A stretch of 64,000 nt of DNA from the NCBI RefSeq assembly GCF_011758805.1, contig NZ_JAANOW010000001.1, forward strand, positions 1,426,001 to 1,490,000, given 5' to 3'. Shown here piece after piece: positions 44,489 to 53,488 of this stretch. Below the pieces are notes generated by a model. That model saw only the letters and a program-made list of their open reading frames with translations, made no database searches and had not been told where the DNA came from. The stretch is from Mycolicibacterium fluoranthenivorans. Its GTDB lineage: Bacteria; Actinomycetota; Actinomycetes; Mycobacteriales; Mycobacteriaceae. Every line of letters begins with the position of its first letter. Within the stretch, counting starts at the first letter, position 1. Both the position numbers and the translations under genes were made by a program.

Positions 44489-45489
44489 AAACAAGGGCCG
44501 CCATGTGGCGGATCGGTGTGGCACTCGCCGTATCGGTCGTCCTCTTCATCCTGCTGTCGAACACCCTTGTCAATCCTGTCGATGTCGGTACCCGGACGTA
44601 CGTCGCCGAGTACACCGACGCGTCTGGACTTCATCAGGATGGCGACGTGCGCGTGCGCGGAGTCCGCGTCGGCAAGGTCGAGTCGGTCGATCTGGCCCGA
44701 GTCGGTGGCCAGAACGTCGCGCAGGTCAGATTCACGCTGGACAAGAAGTATGGCGTCGTGAGTGCGTCCAGGCTGGCGATCAAGTTCCAAGCCCTGACCG
44801 GTGTCCGCTATGTCGACGTGACGAATCCGGCAGAGGGCTATCGCGAAGAGGAACTGGTGAAGCAGATACCTACGTCGATGACGCAGCCTTCCTTCGACGT
44901 GACCGCCCTCTTCAACGGTCTTCAGCCAGTGCTCGCGACGCTGAGCCCCGACGAGATCAACACGTTCACCGCCAACGCCGCGTCGTTCCTCACCGGTGAC
45001 GGAAGTGGACTGGCACCCCTGCTCGAGAGCATCCGCCGGCTCACGGAGTTCGTATCGGATCGGCAGCAGGTCGTCGCCACCTTGATGAACAATCTGTCAG
45101 GTATCGCCGACGGTCTCGGCGGCACGTCCGAACGATTCATCCACATCATCGACCTGGTGAACCAGCCTGTGGACAAGGTGAATTCGGTGCTCGACGAGTT
45201 TCGCAAGGACCTCCTGTACAGCAAGGACTTCTTCGATCCGGTGACACGCCTGCTGCACAATGCCGGATTCAGGAATGGAAACAACGTCGATGACGCGTTG
45301 GACCGAGCATCCAGCAATCTCGACAACTTCTTCGATGCATTCAAGTTGGTGCCGGTGATCAACGAGAACATCCCGCCCCCGGGCAACGACGGGACCGAAG
45401 TGGAGCCGTGCTCACGCGGCAACTTCCAACTCCCGGAAACGATGGACGTGCTGCTGAATGGTCAAAGGGTGGTGTTATGCAATCCCTGA
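44485..45489 (+). CDS. mceB: Mce family protein MceB
   Basis: A 334-residue MCE protein with N-terminal anchor (WRIGVALAVSVVLFILL), an MCE domain (TYVAEYTDASGLHQDGDVRVRGVRVGKVESV), then a helical tail ending with a Cys-containing segment (EVEPCSRG...VVLCNP) as in other MceB proteins. GTG 44485 overlaps the mceA stop (GTGA). Confidence 0.92.
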   Translation: MKTRAAMWRIGVALAVSVVLFILLSNTLVNPVDVGTRTYVAEYTDASGLHQDGDVRVRGVRVGKVESVDLARVGGQNVAQVRFTLDKKYGVVSASRLAIKFQALTGVRYVDVTNPAEGYREEELVKQIPTSMTQPSFDVTALFNGLQPVLATLSPDEINTFTANAASFLTGDGSGLAPLLESIRRLTEFVSDRQQVVATLMNNLSGIADGLGGTSERFIHIIDLVNQPVDKVNSVLDEFRKDLLYSKDFFDPVTRLLHNAGFRNGNNVDDALDRASSNLDNFFDAFKLVPVINENIPPPGNDGTEVEPCSRGNFQLPETMDVLLNGQRVVLCNP

Positions 45490-46457
45490 AGTCGAACCGT
45501 CTTCTCCATAGCCCGGTGTCCTGGGGTGTGGCAGCCATGGTGGTGGCGACCGTCATCGGGTTGGTCTTGACGTACATCTACTACAACCCGCCGAGTCAGG
45601 GGAAGGCGGTCTCCTTCTACACCGACGACGCCAACGCGATCCGTGTCGGCGATGAGGTCCGGATGGCAGGAATCAAGGTGGGCGCGGTGACAGAAATGGC
45701 GCTGGAGCCGAACCAGGTACTGGTGAAGGCCAAGATCAAGAACGACGCCTTCGTCGGTGACCAGTCGCAAGTAGACGTGCGCATGCTCACTGTCGTCGGT
45801 GGTTACTACATCAATCTTGCGTCGATGGGTAACATGCCGCTCGGTGCTCAACCCATCCCGGTGTCACGAGTAACGATGCCGTACAGCCTTATTCGAACGT
45901 TGGCCGACACCACCAAGATCACCGAGAATGTCGACACGAAGCCCATCAACGAGTCACTCAACCAGATTTCGCAGGGTTTGACGGGTACCAATGTTCAGGC
46001 GATCAAGACCACCATCGATGCGGGCAACGCGCTGATGTCCACTGTGGAAAGACAGCGCGGCCAGGTGACAAAGATCCTCGACCTGTCGGACGAGTACATC
46101 AAGGCGCTGTCGCAGTATCGGGACAAGTTTGCGCAACTGGTGCGCAAGATCTCCATCGCGACCCAGACAATGGTGATCTACGACAAGGGTATCTCGCAGA
46201 CGCTGCAGGGTCTGGGTGAAGTCCTGCTGGCCATCAAACCGCTCGCCGACGCCTACGAAGCCCACCAGGCCGAATTCGTGGAGAAGATACGGGCCTACCT
46301 CGAGCGAGGTCGCGATTTCGTGGAACGCAATGGGCTGACCATACGTGCACTCAAGCGAGTGCAGAATCTGTTCGATCGAATCCTCAACGCACAGAACGCA
46401 GGCCCAGGACTACTGGCAACCGACATGTGCGTCCCGGTTCCGGGGAGCGCCTGCTGA
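45477..46457 (+). CDS. mceC: Mce family protein MceC
   Basis: A 326-residue MCE protein: membrane anchor at about residues 14-37, MCE domain (SFYTDDANAIRVGDEVRMAGIKVGAVTEM), and a long helical C-terminal part predicted to line the transport tube, ending MCVPVPGSAC. ATG 45477 has AAGGGTGG upstream and overlaps mceB by 13 bp. Confidence 0.92.
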   Translation: MQSLKSNRLLHSPVSWGVAAMVVATVIGLVLTYIYYNPPSQGKAVSFYTDDANAIRVGDEVRMAGIKVGAVTEMALEPNQVLVKAKIKNDAFVGDQSQVDVRMLTVVGGYYINLASMGNMPLGAQPIPVSRVTMPYSLIRTLADTTKITENVDTKPINESLNQISQGLTGTNVQAIKTTIDAGNALMSTVERQRGQVTKILDLSDEYIKALSQYRDKFAQLVRKISIATQTMVIYDKGISQTLQGLGEVLLAIKPLADAYEAHQAEFVEKIRAYLERGRDFVERNGLTIRALKRVQNLFDRILNAQNAGPGLLATDMCVPVPGSAC

Positions 46458-47551
46458 TGAATCCTCTGCGTTCACCACGGGTTCGTCGCCTTGCATCGTT
46501 GTCGATCGCTCTGGCGGCGGTAGCCGCCACCACCTCGTGCACGTCTGTCGGCAAGCCGGCAGCGGCCCACTACTGCGCGGTGATGCCGGACAGCGTCGGG
46601 CTCTACGTGGGCAACCCTGTCACACATCTGGGTTTTCCGATCGGCAAGATCGACTCCCTCACCCCGTCTGCTCAATCCGTCCGGGTGGAGTTCACCATCG
46701 ATGACGGACGACAGATCCCCGCAGACGCGAAAGCAGTCACCAGATCGACATCGATCCTTGCCGACCGAGCATTGGAACTCGTCGGCAATTACGAAGTGAC
46801 GCAGAAGCTGTCCCCGGGCGGTTGTATTCCGCTCGGCCGATCATTGACTCCGAAGAGTTTGTCCCAAGTCATCGGGTCCTCGACGAACTTCATCAACTCG
46901 ATCAACCCAGCCGGATCGGACAACATCGGACAGATGGTGACCGGTATCGACGAGGCGATTCGTGGTCAGGGGGCAGGCGCCAACAAGTTGCTCACCACGA
47001 CGTCGTCGGTGGTCGATTCGCCTGAACAGGCGATCGGTGATCTCGGGTCGGTGACCCGCAACCTCAGACAATTGACCACGACGTTGGTGGACGTCGAGCC
47101 CACATTGCACGGGGTGTTCGACGATCTGGCGAACTCCGCGGGGGAAGATGCGGCCGAGACCCTCGAAGGGGCATCGAAGACCATGGAGGGAATCATTCCC
47201 GTCATCGAGGCTGCCGGAGCCATCGAGAAGGAGTTGGGTCCGCAGATCCAGCAACTGCTCGACGTGGTTTCGGTCGCTCTCAGAAAGGCCAGTCCGCGCG
47301 CACCGTACTACGCGAGCCTGTTGAACGTGGCGCCGCGCGTACTCAACGGACTGATCAATCTCGCGAACAACCACGACTTCACGCTTCACTACCGGCCGCC
47401 GCTGTACCGCATCCGCACGCCCGACGGCGTCGCTCAGTGCAACATCATGAACGCGGCGGTGCCGGGTAGTTGTGCCAACGTTCACGGCACGCCGTACGCG
47501 GTGGACGTGGCCTTGCTTCAGTACGTGCTGACCGTGGCGGCGAACAAATGA
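46457..47551 (+). CDS. mceD: Mce family protein MceD, probable lipoprotein
   Basis: A 364-residue MCE protein. After a signal sequence the segment AAVAATTSC provides a plausible lipobox with Cys near residue 28, so it may be lipid-anchored; the Thr at -3 makes this less certain. The MCE domain follows (LYVGNPVTHLGFPIGKIDSL). ATG 46457 overlaps the mceC stop by one base. Confidence 0.9.
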   Translation: MNPLRSPRVRRLASLSIALAAVAATTSCTSVGKPAAAHYCAVMPDSVGLYVGNPVTHLGFPIGKIDSLTPSAQSVRVEFTIDDGRQIPADAKAVTRSTSILADRALELVGNYEVTQKLSPGGCIPLGRSLTPKSLSQVIGSSTNFINSINPAGSDNIGQMVTGIDEAIRGQGAGANKLLTTTSSVVDSPEQAIGDLGSVTRNLRQLTTTLVDVEPTLHGVFDDLANSAGEDAAETLEGASKTMEGIIPVIEAAGAIEKELGPQIQQLLDVVSVALRKASPRAPYYASLLNVAPRVLNGLINLANNHDFTLHYRPPLYRIRTPDGVAQCNIMNAAVPGSCANVHGTPYAVDVALLQYVLTVAANK

Positions 47552-48549
47552 TCCGGCGCTCCCGACTCCTGGCCGGTGTCCTGGCCACAGCCACGGTCCT
47601 GACGGTCTCCTCTTGCGCAGCAATCAATGTCGACGCGCTACCGCAACCGGGACCCTCCTACGACGACGGATATGACGTCGTCATGCAGTTCAGCAGTGTG
47701 CTGAACCTGCCCGATCGCGCGAAGGTGGTGCTGGACGGCGTGACCGTGGGCGTCGTGTCCAAGGTGAGCCTCAGCAGTGCGGACGTGGACGTCACCGCTC
47801 GTATGAAGCACGGCGTCGTCGTCCCGTCGAACATCAAAGCCGTTCTGCAACAGGCGACGGTGTTGGGTGACATCTACGTCGCACTTGAGCGGCCGGCGGC
47901 AGACGCCGGCCCGGCCCCTGCGCTGGAGCGTGGCGGTGTCATTCCGGTCACTCAGACCACGTCCCCACCGCAGCTGGAGGACACCATCGCCAGCCTTGCG
48001 AATTTTGTGTCCAGCGGGTCCATCCAACGCGCACAGAACACCATCATCCGGCTCAATCGCGTGGTGCCGTCCAGTGACGAGGTGCGGATCTTGACGGGCC
48101 GGGTCGAAACCGATCTCTCGGCCTTGGCCGGGAATCTCGATTCGGTCGATCGGCTGCTCGACGGCGTAGCGGCGTCCGCTGCGGTCGTGAAGAACAGAGT
48201 TCCGGACCTGCAATACCTCTTCTCGCCCAAGGGGCAGCTCGGCTTCGAGCATCTCGTGGCTGTCCTGAACTACATCGGCACCATTCTGCCCAGCGTCGGA
48301 AGCATCACTCTGGGGGGCTATTGGCTGGTGCCCTTCCTCAATTCACTGGCGGACTCCGCAGGTGCACTGCAGATGTCGAAGGTGGCGGGCGAGGCTGAAA
48401 TACCCAAGTACCGCAAGGTCTTCACCGACATGTTCCTCCCGGTCGACAAGTATCCGGCCATCAACATCACCTCGATAGTCGGGCCGGATGGTCGGGAACT
48501 GTCCGGCAACGTGCAGGACGTGCTGCGGATTCTGGGGGCTACGCCATGA
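47548..48549 (+). CDS. mceE: Mce family lipoprotein MceE (LprK-like)
   Basis: A 333-residue MCE protein with a signal peptide and clear lipobox VSSC, the usual form of MceE/LprK. The MCE domain (DVVMQFSSVLNLPDRAKVVLDGVTVGVVSKV) is followed by helices. The ATG overlaps the mceD stop (ATGA). Confidence 0.92.
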   Translation: MIRRSRLLAGVLATATVLTVSSCAAINVDALPQPGPSYDDGYDVVMQFSSVLNLPDRAKVVLDGVTVGVVSKVSLSSADVDVTARMKHGVVVPSNIKAVLQQATVLGDIYVALERPAADAGPAPALERGGVIPVTQTTSPPQLEDTIASLANFVSSGSIQRAQNTIIRLNRVVPSSDEVRILTGRVETDLSALAGNLDSVDRLLDGVAASAAVVKNRVPDLQYLFSPKGQLGFEHLVAVLNYIGTILPSVGSITLGGYWLVPFLNSLADSAGALQMSKVAGEAEIPKYRKVFTDMFLPVDKYPAINITSIVGPDGRELSGNVQDVLRILGATP

Positions 48550-49499
48550 ACGCCATCAAGGCGAAGGACGTCATCTCCTACCTTGTGTTCGCCATCATCA
48601 TCGCCGTCGTGCTGTTCTATTTCGGGTCACTGGGGTTGCGTGTCCAGCCGCCTTCGAACCGGACGAACCTGTCCATGGACGTTCCCGATGTCAACGGCCT
48701 CGTGGTCGACTCGAATGTGCTGTTGCGCGGTGTGCCAGTGGGCAAAGTGACGAAGACGAAGACGTCCCTGAACTCGGCGTCCATCACCTTCTACGTCGAG
48801 AGTCCTTATCAGATTCCCGTCGACACCGAGGTGCAGCTGCAGAATCTGTCGGCGCTGGGCGAGTCCTATATCGAGCTGGTGCCTCGCAGCGACGGCGGTC
48901 AGATGCTGAAGGACAATCAACACATCTCCACCGAATCGGTGATCCAGCCTCCGTCGATCTCCGAATTGGCGACCAGCGTGGTGCGCGTGCTGCATCAGAT
49001 GAATCCCGAAGCGCTCGCACGCATCATCGCCGAGTCCGATGCCGCGCTGCCCGATCCCGTCACGGTGCTCCCCAACTTGTCCCGCGCCAGTAACACGTTG
49101 AACAACATGCTCAACGGTCTGAACGGCGAAGGACGCGAGCTGCTCAGTAATTTCGGGACGCTCATCCACAACTCCGAGTGGGTCAATCCGGATCTCACCA
49201 CGTTCACTCCGATCGCCCGGAAAGCGGGCGTGAATTGGCAGGACTTCTACAAGCATCTGCCAATCCTCCTCAGTCGCAACGAGCCGGAAAGCATCGCGGG
49301 GCTGAACAACCTCGTCGCGCGGCTGCAAGCGCTCCTCGACAAGAGTGGCGGGGACTTGAAGGTGTTGGGGGAGGCATTGCAACCGAAACTGAACACCATC
49401 GCCGCGACGTTGATGAACTTCGACAGCGGGCAGATCCTGGACCACTTCCTTGCGCAAGTGCCTGCCGAAGGGCTGATCACGCTACGGGTGAAGCCATGA
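48546..49499 (+). CDS. mceF: Mce family protein MceF
   Basis: A 317-residue MCE protein with anchor helix VISYLVFAIIIAVVLFYF, an MCE domain (DVPDVNGLVVDSNVLLRGVPVGKVTKT) and helical tail. It completes the six-protein mceA-F set. It is shorter than many MceF proteins, lacking a long C-terminal extension. ATGA overlap with mceE. Confidence 0.92.
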   Translation: MNAIKAKDVISYLVFAIIIAVVLFYFGSLGLRVQPPSNRTNLSMDVPDVNGLVVDSNVLLRGVPVGKVTKTKTSLNSASITFYVESPYQIPVDTEVQLQNLSALGESYIELVPRSDGGQMLKDNQHISTESVIQPPSISELATSVVRVLHQMNPEALARIIAESDAALPDPVTVLPNLSRASNTLNNMLNGLNGEGRELLSNFGTLIHNSEWVNPDLTTFTPIARKAGVNWQDFYKHLPILLSRNEPESIAGLNNLVARLQALLDKSGGDLKVLGEALQPKLNTIAATLMNFDSGQILDHFLAQVPAEGLITLRVKP

Positions 49500-49554
49500 C
49501 GCACGTAGGTGAGAAGTTGCCCCATCCGGCATCCATTTCGAGAAAGGCGACCGC

Positions 49555-50220
49555 ATGACCATCCACGACACCGAAGTTTCGGAAACCCGCGAAGACGATC
49601 CCACTGCCCCCGCCGCAGACGCCGAGTCCGCTGAGCACAAGGGGGATTCCCCGGATGCAATGGAGGAGTCCGACAGCGAGAAGTCATCGCGACGGCCACG
49701 GTCGATCTCGTTGAGTCTGCGGGGCCTTGTCCTCGGTGCGGTGATAGCGGCACTCGTGGCCGCAGTTGCCTGCCTGGGTTGGCTGTACCTGGGCGCGCGC
49801 CATCAGCTTGACGCTCAAGCCGTCAAGTCCGCGAACGACGCACGCGCAGAGCAGATCGCGCTGGACTATGCGGTCAACGCCGCGACGATGGACTACAAGG
49901 ACCTCCAGGCCTGGCATGTGAAGCTGGTCGCCGGAACCACGCCAGAGCTCAACAAGAAGCTCTCCGACGCGGGGGCCTCGATGGAACAGGTCCTGGTCCC
50001 GCTGCAGTGGAGTTCGAACGCGAAACCCCTGCTCGCCAAGGTCAGGTCGTCCACAGGTGGCATCTACGTCGTGGACAGTTTCGTCAGTGTGCAAACCAAG
50101 ACCGTGCAAGCGCCCGAAGCCCTGCAATCGACGGCGACCTACAGCACGACCATCGACAGCAACAACAATTGGCTGATCACCGATGTCGGGGGTATCGGAT
50201 CAGCGATGGGGCCGAAGTGA
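49555..50220 (+). CDS. Mce-associated membrane protein (Mam-like)
   Basis: A 221-residue protein: a cytosolic acidic N-terminus (about 1-50), one transmembrane helix (about 57-80, GLVLGAVIAALVAAVACLGWLYL) and an extracytoplasmic domain with a cystatin/NTF2-like pattern seen in Mce-associated proteins. Such Mam proteins stabilise or accompany Mce transporters. It starts 55 bp after mceF. Confidence 0.85.
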   Translation: MTIHDTEVSETREDDPTAPAADAESAEHKGDSPDAMEESDSEKSSRRPRSISLSLRGLVLGAVIAALVAAVACLGWLYLGARHQLDAQAVKSANDARAEQIALDYAVNAATMDYKDLQAWHVKLVAGTTPELNKKLSDAGASMEQVLVPLQWSSNAKPLLAKVRSSTGGIYVVDSFVSVQTKTVQAPEALQSTATYSTTIDSNNNWLITDVGGIGSAMGPK

Positions 50221-50864
50221 GACATCGAATTCGGCGCGGCGCAGCTGTCCTCGTCGGCGCGGTGAGTCTCTGCGCAGCGGGCTTCATGACGGGACCGTCG
50301 GCGGGTGCAGATCCCAACGACGAGATCCCGATTCCGGGTCCGCCGTCCGACAGTTCGTTGATCAAGCCCTTTCCTGTCATCGTCCCGACACCCTCGAACT
50401 GGGCGCCGAAATTCCCGTTTCCCTATGACCAGACGAAAGACAAGGTCACCCCTGCCGACATTGCGGCCATGAGTGATATGTGCCAGTGGTACAACGCCCA
50501 GTACGCCACGCTGCGCGCGCAGATCGCACGACTGCAGACCAATCGAATCGGTCCGGATGGCAACGACTTCGACTACAGCAGAGACAACATTGCGCAGCAG
50601 GTGGACATCGTGACAGGAAACATCGGCCAGGCCCTCGACTTCCTGACACCACGCGTCCAGGCTCTTACCCAGGCGCAGAATCCTTTCGGCGACAACTATT
50701 TCCCCATCTACAAGGGCGAGGCCTTCTACAAACTGTGGGAGCAGCTGTCCAATGTGAACGCCGGGATACTGGCGCATCAACCAGATTGGTTCACCGCACC
50801 GTCGGTACAGAAGGCCCAGCGCTGGGGCAGTGACATCTACCGATCGCGCGTGTGTGAACAGTGA
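50217..50864 (+). CDS. Secreted protein of unknown function in the mce operon
   Basis: A 215-residue exported protein starting at GTG 50217, which overlaps the preceding stop. The signal sequence ends near AGADP; the mature part contains a conserved-looking segment (DMCQWYNAQYATLRAQIARLQTNRIGPDGNDFDYSRDN) and a likely disulfide between the Cys at DMCQ and the final RVCEQ. I do not recognise the family. Linkage suggests a periplasmic accessory to the Mce system. Confidence 0.75.
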   Translation: MRHRIRRGAAVLVGAVSLCAAGFMTGPSAGADPNDEIPIPGPPSDSSLIKPFPVIVPTPSNWAPKFPFPYDQTKDKVTPADIAAMSDMCQWYNAQYATLRAQIARLQTNRIGPDGNDFDYSRDNIAQQVDIVTGNIGQALDFLTPRVQALTQAQNPFGDNYFPIYKGEAFYKLWEQLSNVNAGILAHQPDWFTAPSVQKAQRWGSDIYRSRVCEQ

Positions 50865-50889
50865 CCAATGACTTACGAGGTGGGCTGTC

Positions 50890-51399
50890 ATGAAGAGTGC
50901 GCAGGCCAAGCCCGGGGGCCAGTGCCCGAATACACGTCGATCGTGGACTCGGATACACACTCGGTGCGAAACATGGCTGATGGCAGTAGCGTTGACAGCT
51001 TTCAGCGTCTCCATGGCGCCGTCGGCGGCCGCGGATTCCACTGATCTGCTGCGCGCGGCAGTCGCGGCGGCGCGGCCGGCGGCATGTCCCGTGCGGTCTG
51101 ACCCGGTGATCGACCAGGCGGCGGACGAAATCAACAAGACAACCGACAGATGGATCAACAACACGGCTCGGGCTGTCCCGGAAACCAATGCGTTGCCGAT
51201 ACTGAAAGAGCTTGGTTACGGCGGGTCCAAGGCGTCGATACTGTCAGGTGCTTCGACGTCGGCCACCAATGCGATCAAGGCCACGCTGATTCAGGGCTTT
51301 CAGCTGCTCCCAGACTGCTCGTACAAGGATTACGGCGTGAGCACCTTGTACAACGCCAAAAAGGACATGATCCTGACAACCGTTGTACTGGCAGCTTGA
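50890..51399 (+). CDS. Secreted protein of unknown function (CAP-like pattern)
   Basis: A 169-residue exported protein with a long basic N-terminus before the signal helix (LMAVALTAFSVSMAPSAAA). The mature part (DPVIDQAADEINKTTDRWINNTARAVPETN ... GFQLLPDCSYKDYGVSTLY) resembles small mycobacterial secreted proteins found with mce genes and has some CAP-superfamily flavour, without the full motif set. Function unknown. Confidence 0.72.
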   Translation: MKSAQAKPGGQCPNTRRSWTRIHTRCETWLMAVALTAFSVSMAPSAAADSTDLLRAAVAAARPAACPVRSDPVIDQAADEINKTTDRWINNTARAVPETNALPILKELGYGGSKASILSGASTSATNAIKATLIQGFQLLPDCSYKDYGVSTLYNAKKDMILTTVVLAA

Positions 51400-51459
51400 G
51401 TGGACATCTCGATCACAACCAACTTTCGACGTTCATCGTTCACAGTGGGAGGAAGCCAG

Positions 51460-51900
51460 GTGAATCGGATTCGATCGGCGACGGTGTCGGTGACCGTGGT
51501 GTTGGCCGGTCTGCTGTGCCAGCCAGTGGCGCACGCGGAGGATACGGTCACCTACGACATCTTCTCGGATACAGTCGGCGAGCTGGCCGGCGTCGAATAT
51601 CGCGACACGTCGGGTAAGCATCTTCTGGAGGGCGTGCCGCTGCCGTGGAGTCTCACGGTACCTGTGGTCGATGCCACCAGCCCAACGGCCGACGGCGCTG
51701 AACTGCGGGCTGATTGGCGCCCCAACTTTCGCACCGCCGCGACCGTCGCGCGCGTATTGCAGGGGCATTTCGTGACGGTGCGCATCACGAAGGGGAACGA
51801 CGTCCTCTGTGAGAGCATTCTCGACTTGGGAAATGCCACCTGCTACGGCAGCGTGCCGCACACACCGGAGAACGAGTCGTCGCCAGGGAACCTGCCATGA
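51460..51900 (+). CDS. Secreted protein with MmpS-like fold signature
   Basis: A 146-residue exported protein. GTG 51460 has GGAGG 7 nt upstream and yields a proper signal peptide (VNRIRSATVSVTVVLAGLLCQPVAHA). The mature part (VTYDIFSDTVGELAGVEYRDTSGKHLLEGVPLPWSLTVPV ... CESILDLGNATCYG) follows the beta-rich pattern of MmpS transport accessory proteins, including the LPWS stretch and two closing Cys. Its stop overlaps the next start. Confidence 0.72.
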   Translation: MNRIRSATVSVTVVLAGLLCQPVAHAEDTVTYDIFSDTVGELAGVEYRDTSGKHLLEGVPLPWSLTVPVVDATSPTADGAELRADWRPNFRTAATVARVLQGHFVTVRITKGNDVLCESILDLGNATCYGSVPHTPENESSPGNLP

Positions 51901-52427
51901 TCCGCCGGAAGCGTGACAACTGTCGACGAGTTGTTCACTGGCTCAGTGCGTTTGCATGGTCAAGTGCCCTCACGCTGGTGTGCGCGCCGCCCGTGCTCGC
52001 GGAACCCAACGGTGGATCTCCAGCAAGCCCGTACCCCGCGACCTACTTCATCCTCGATTACTACGACAAGGTCGAGTACGACGACTACTTCACCAGTAGT
52101 GCAGGAGGCGTGTGGTTTTCGACACCGCTGGGATTGAACTGCGGCATTTGGGACCGCGGTAGCTTCGGATGTTCCGGAGATATCCGCGGCGCTCCTCCCG
52201 GTACGACGAACATCGGCTGGGTCAACGGAAATGTCGTCACACGCTACGACTGGTTGCTGGGAGTTCAGTTCCCCTCGGGGCGTGCCGAACGTGAACTGGC
52301 ACCGCGCAGCTATATCGAATACAACGGGACTCGGTGCGCAACCATGGCCGATGCGAGTACCTACTGCGCGCGCGGCCCGTTCAGATTCTTCGTGACGCCG
52401 ACGCGCACGTGGTTGAGCCCCCCGTGA
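51897..52427 (+). CDS. Secreted protein of unknown function
   Basis: A 176-residue exported protein with a long Arg-rich N-region and signal helix ending about APPVLAEP. The mature part is rich in Tyr, Trp and Gly (YFILDYYDKVEYDDYF, GVWFSTPLGLNCGIWDRGSFGCSGDIRG) with four Cys that could form two disulfides. No family recognised. ATG overlaps the previous stop (ATGA). Confidence 0.72.
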   Translation: MIRRKRDNCRRVVHWLSAFAWSSALTLVCAPPVLAEPNGGSPASPYPATYFILDYYDKVEYDDYFTSSAGGVWFSTPLGLNCGIWDRGSFGCSGDIRGAPPGTTNIGWVNGNVVTRYDWLLGVQFPSGRAERELAPRSYIEYNGTRCATMADASTYCARGPFRFFVTPTRTWLSPP

Positions 52428-52432
52428 CGCAC

Positions 52433-52774
52433 ATGACGAATCGACGAAGTGGAATGCGCATGCGAACCTCTGCTGCACTGTTCGGCTGCATCGCAGCAAT
52501 GATGCTTGCGCTGTCGGCATCACCGGTCGCACAGGCAGATGACGCCGACGTCATTCGCCAAGCGCACGACATCGGCATCGCGAACAGCGATGTCAATATC
52601 ATCAGCGCGGGTCGATCGGTCTGTTACGTGCTGCGGTTGGGCAACCGGCCCCCGGATGAGATCAGCGGCAAGATCGCGCGGACGTTCGTCATCAGCCAGG
52701 ATCAGGCCCGCCAATTCTCGCTGGTGTCTGCGAACGAGTGGTGCCCGCAATGGAGTGGGTTGTTCGTCGACTGA
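52433..52774 (+). CDS. DUF732 secreted protein
   Basis: An about 113-residue exported protein with signal helix AALFGCIAAMMLALSASPVAQA and a DUF732-like body (DADVIRQAHDIGIANSDVNIISAGRSVCYVL ... EWCPQW). ATG 52433 is listed; GTG 52424 (overlapping the previous stop) and ATG 52454 or 52460 are alternatives. It is the last gene before the interrupted ATPase gene. Confidence 0.82.
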   Translation: MTNRRSGMRMRTSAALFGCIAAMMLALSASPVAQADDADVIRQAHDIGIANSDVNIISAGRSVCYVLRLGNRPPDEISGKIARTFVISQDQARQFSLVSANEWCPQWSGLFVD

Positions 52775-52922
52775 GCTGAGATGTGCGGTCTGTGCTCGTC
52801 GCCAGTCGCGGCGAGTAGGCGGATCACCTTTCAAGCCCGTGTACGCCGGACTGCAGCTGACCGAATCACGAGCCAAGCACACGAGGGCGCGGTAACTGTT
52901 GCGCCAATGAGGAGGAGACCAC

Positions 52923-53450
52923 GTGGGTGTCGCTATCGACGTAACTGGACTGAGTAAGTCGTTCGGGTCGTCGAAGATTTGGGAAGACGTCACGCTGAAG
53001 GTTCCCGAGGGTGAGGTCAGTGTGTTGCTGGGCCCGTCGGGTACCGGTAAGTCGGTGTTCTTGAAGTCGTTGATCGGTCTGTTGCGTCCGGAGAAGGGTT
53101 CGATCGTCATCGATGGGACCAATATCTTGGAGTGCTCTGCCAAGGAGCTCTACGAGATCCGGACCTTGTTCGGTGTGCTGTTCCAGGATGGTGCGCTGTT
53201 CGGGTCGATGAACATTTATGACAACACGGCGTTCCCGTTGCGGGAGCACACCAAGAAGTCCGAGTCCGATATCCGCAAGATCGTGATGGAGAAGCTCGAA
53301 CTGGTGGGTATGCCCAATGATGGGCATAAGTTCCCCGGTGAGATCTCCGGCGGTATGCGCAAGCGTGCCGGTTTGGCGCGGGCGTTGGTGTTGGACCCGC
53401 AGATCATCTTGTGTGATGAGCCGGACTCGGGTCTGGATCCGGTGCGTACG
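52923..53450 (+). pseudogene. MceG/Mkl-type ABC ATPase, 5' fragment, interrupted by IS3-family element
   Basis: The first 176 codons encode the ABC ATPase that drives Mce transporters: Walker A GPSGTGKS (about 37-44), Q-loop FQDGALF, signature ISGGMRKRAGLARAL and Walker B ILCDEPDSGLD. Right after GLDPVRT the frame enters an insertion sequence and stops at 53495. The D-loop onward, including the H-switch, is at 55052-55564. The two halves join in frame across the IS to give a protein of about 346 residues. Codon use is T/G-rich, unlike the preceding mce genes. The product is expected to be inactive, so the transporter must use another ATPase copy or be off. Confidence 0.92.
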
Positions 53451-53488
53451 GAACCTGTCAACCTGAATGAGGCACCGTTGCGCGGTAT

